35,176 bases of DNA, from the NCBI GenBank assembly GCA_964598885.1, contig CAZRES010000020.1, positions 1-35,176 on the forward strand, given 5' to 3'. This DNA comes from SURF-33 sp964598885. GTDB taxonomy: Bacteria; Desulfobacterota; Desulfobacteria; Desulfobacterales; Desulfosalsimonadaceae. The translations under genes were made by a program, and so were the position numbers. This document shows, in pieces, positions 34,857 to 35,176 of the stretch. The notes under the pieces are model-generated. The model searched no databases. It had not been told where the DNA came from and saw nothing but the letters and a program-made list of their open reading frames with translations. Position 1 is the stretch's first letter. Every line of letters begins with the position of its first letter.

Positions 34857-35176
34857 CTATGCCGCCTGATAAAGATCGAAAATCTGGGCAAAGATCTGGT
34901 CGTTGTCGAACCCTTTCAGATGAATGGCGCCGCTGCGACAGGATGCCACGCATAAGCCGCATCCCTTGCACAGCACCGGGTTGATCTGTGCCTTGCCGGG
35001 ATGCATGCGGGCCTCGGCGTCAATAAATGAGGGCGCCGAATAGGGGCAAATCGAGACGCAGACTCCGCAGGCGCTGCATGTGGCGGGATCGGTTTCCGCC
35101 ACCGTGCCGGCCATGCGGATCGTCTTTTTGGCCAGCAGGGTCACGGCCCGGGTGGCCGCGGCCTGGGCCTGGGTGA
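34857..35176 (-). CDS. C-terminal end of an HdrA-family protein (5' part outside window)
   Basis: The last 105 or so residues of a larger protein; the frame is open to the right edge (TQAQAAATRAVTLLAKK...). It matches the HdrA C-terminus: the Ala-rich helix seen near the end of HdrA (compare ITQALAAAGRAQTMLAK in the 13048 protein), then two 4Fe-4S motifs, CSACGVCVSICPY and CKGCGLCVASCRSGAI, then KGFDNDQIFAQI, matching TFEDDQILAKL at the end of the first HdrA. The second motif has Arg after the last Cys where Pro is usual. A second hdrA locus next to the twin-receiver gene supports an Hdr connection. Subunit type and partners lie outside the window. Confidence 0.85.
   Translation of the reverse strand, partial: TQAQAAATRAVTLLAKKTIRMAGTVAETDPATCSACGVCVSICPYSAPSFIDAEARMHPGKAQINPVLCKGCGLCVASCRSGAIHLKGFDNDQIFAQIFDLYQAA

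Noticed and set aside
1..35176. Mobile elements, CRISPR arrays, tRNA or rRNA genes
   Set aside because: No transposase, integrase, regularly spaced repeat array, cloverleaf or rRNA-like segment was recognised; a covariance-model scan was not possible here.

Overview
The window looks like chromosomal DNA of an anaerobic, probably sulfate-reducing member of the Desulfobacterota (Desulfobacterales-like). This is inferred from gene content: methyl-branch Wood-Ljungdahl genes with an HdrA/MvhD module, electron-bifurcating NfnAB, heterodisulfide-reductase-like membrane proteins, and many PAS histidine kinases and NtrC-type regulators. I see no tRNA, rRNA, CRISPR array, insertion sequence or phage gene.

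Layout. 1-1690 (minus): formate--tetrahydrofolate ligase, cut by the left edge. 1914-5638 (minus): two overlapping genes for a heterodimeric ABC exporter. 5826-11840 (plus): a large MscS-family channel, a CorC/HlyC-type CBS protein and an RNase II-family exonuclease. 12095-18150 (plus): a MetF-like paralogue, then a compact hdrA-mvhD-metV-metF set. Together with fhs this supplies part of the methyl branch and a likely flavin/Fe-S route for methylene-THF reduction. 18241-23032 (plus): a signalling block made of a lone receiver, an unrecognised protein, a PAS-PAS histidine kinase and a receiver-PAS-histidine kinase. 23145-27068 (plus): serA, then nfnA and nfnB, ending at hairpins. 27287-29954 (plus): a membrane HdrC-like protein with heme-type features and an HdrB-like protein with two CCG domains. 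30216-34726 (plus): a Rossmann-PAS histidine kinase, an NtrC-type sigma-54 activator, and a twin-receiver protein with a cysteine-bearing repeated linker. 34857-35176 (minus): the C-terminal end of another HdrA, cut by the right edge and convergent on a perfect bidirectional terminator.

How the parts fit. Folate one-carbon enzymes, Hdr-type electron carriers and NfnAB all handle low-potential electrons (ferredoxin, NAD(P)H, possibly quinone). The most unusual part is 30216-34726. A kinase with an N-terminal dinucleotide-binding-like domain sits next to a sigma-54 activator. The gap after that activator carries a near-consensus sigma-54 promoter at 33381-33397 and two upstream dyads with the same GTATA-N7-TATAC core, centred 189 bp apart. 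The promoter drives a twin-receiver protein that has no DNA-binding domain and lies beside Hdr genes. I read this as a candidate redox-responsive phosphorelay tied to Hdr electron transfer. The sequence elements are visible; the circuit is inference.

Limits: functions come from motif recognition by eye, without database searches. Start codons were chosen from ribosome-binding sites and family fit. Promoter calls other than the sigma-54 site are weak.
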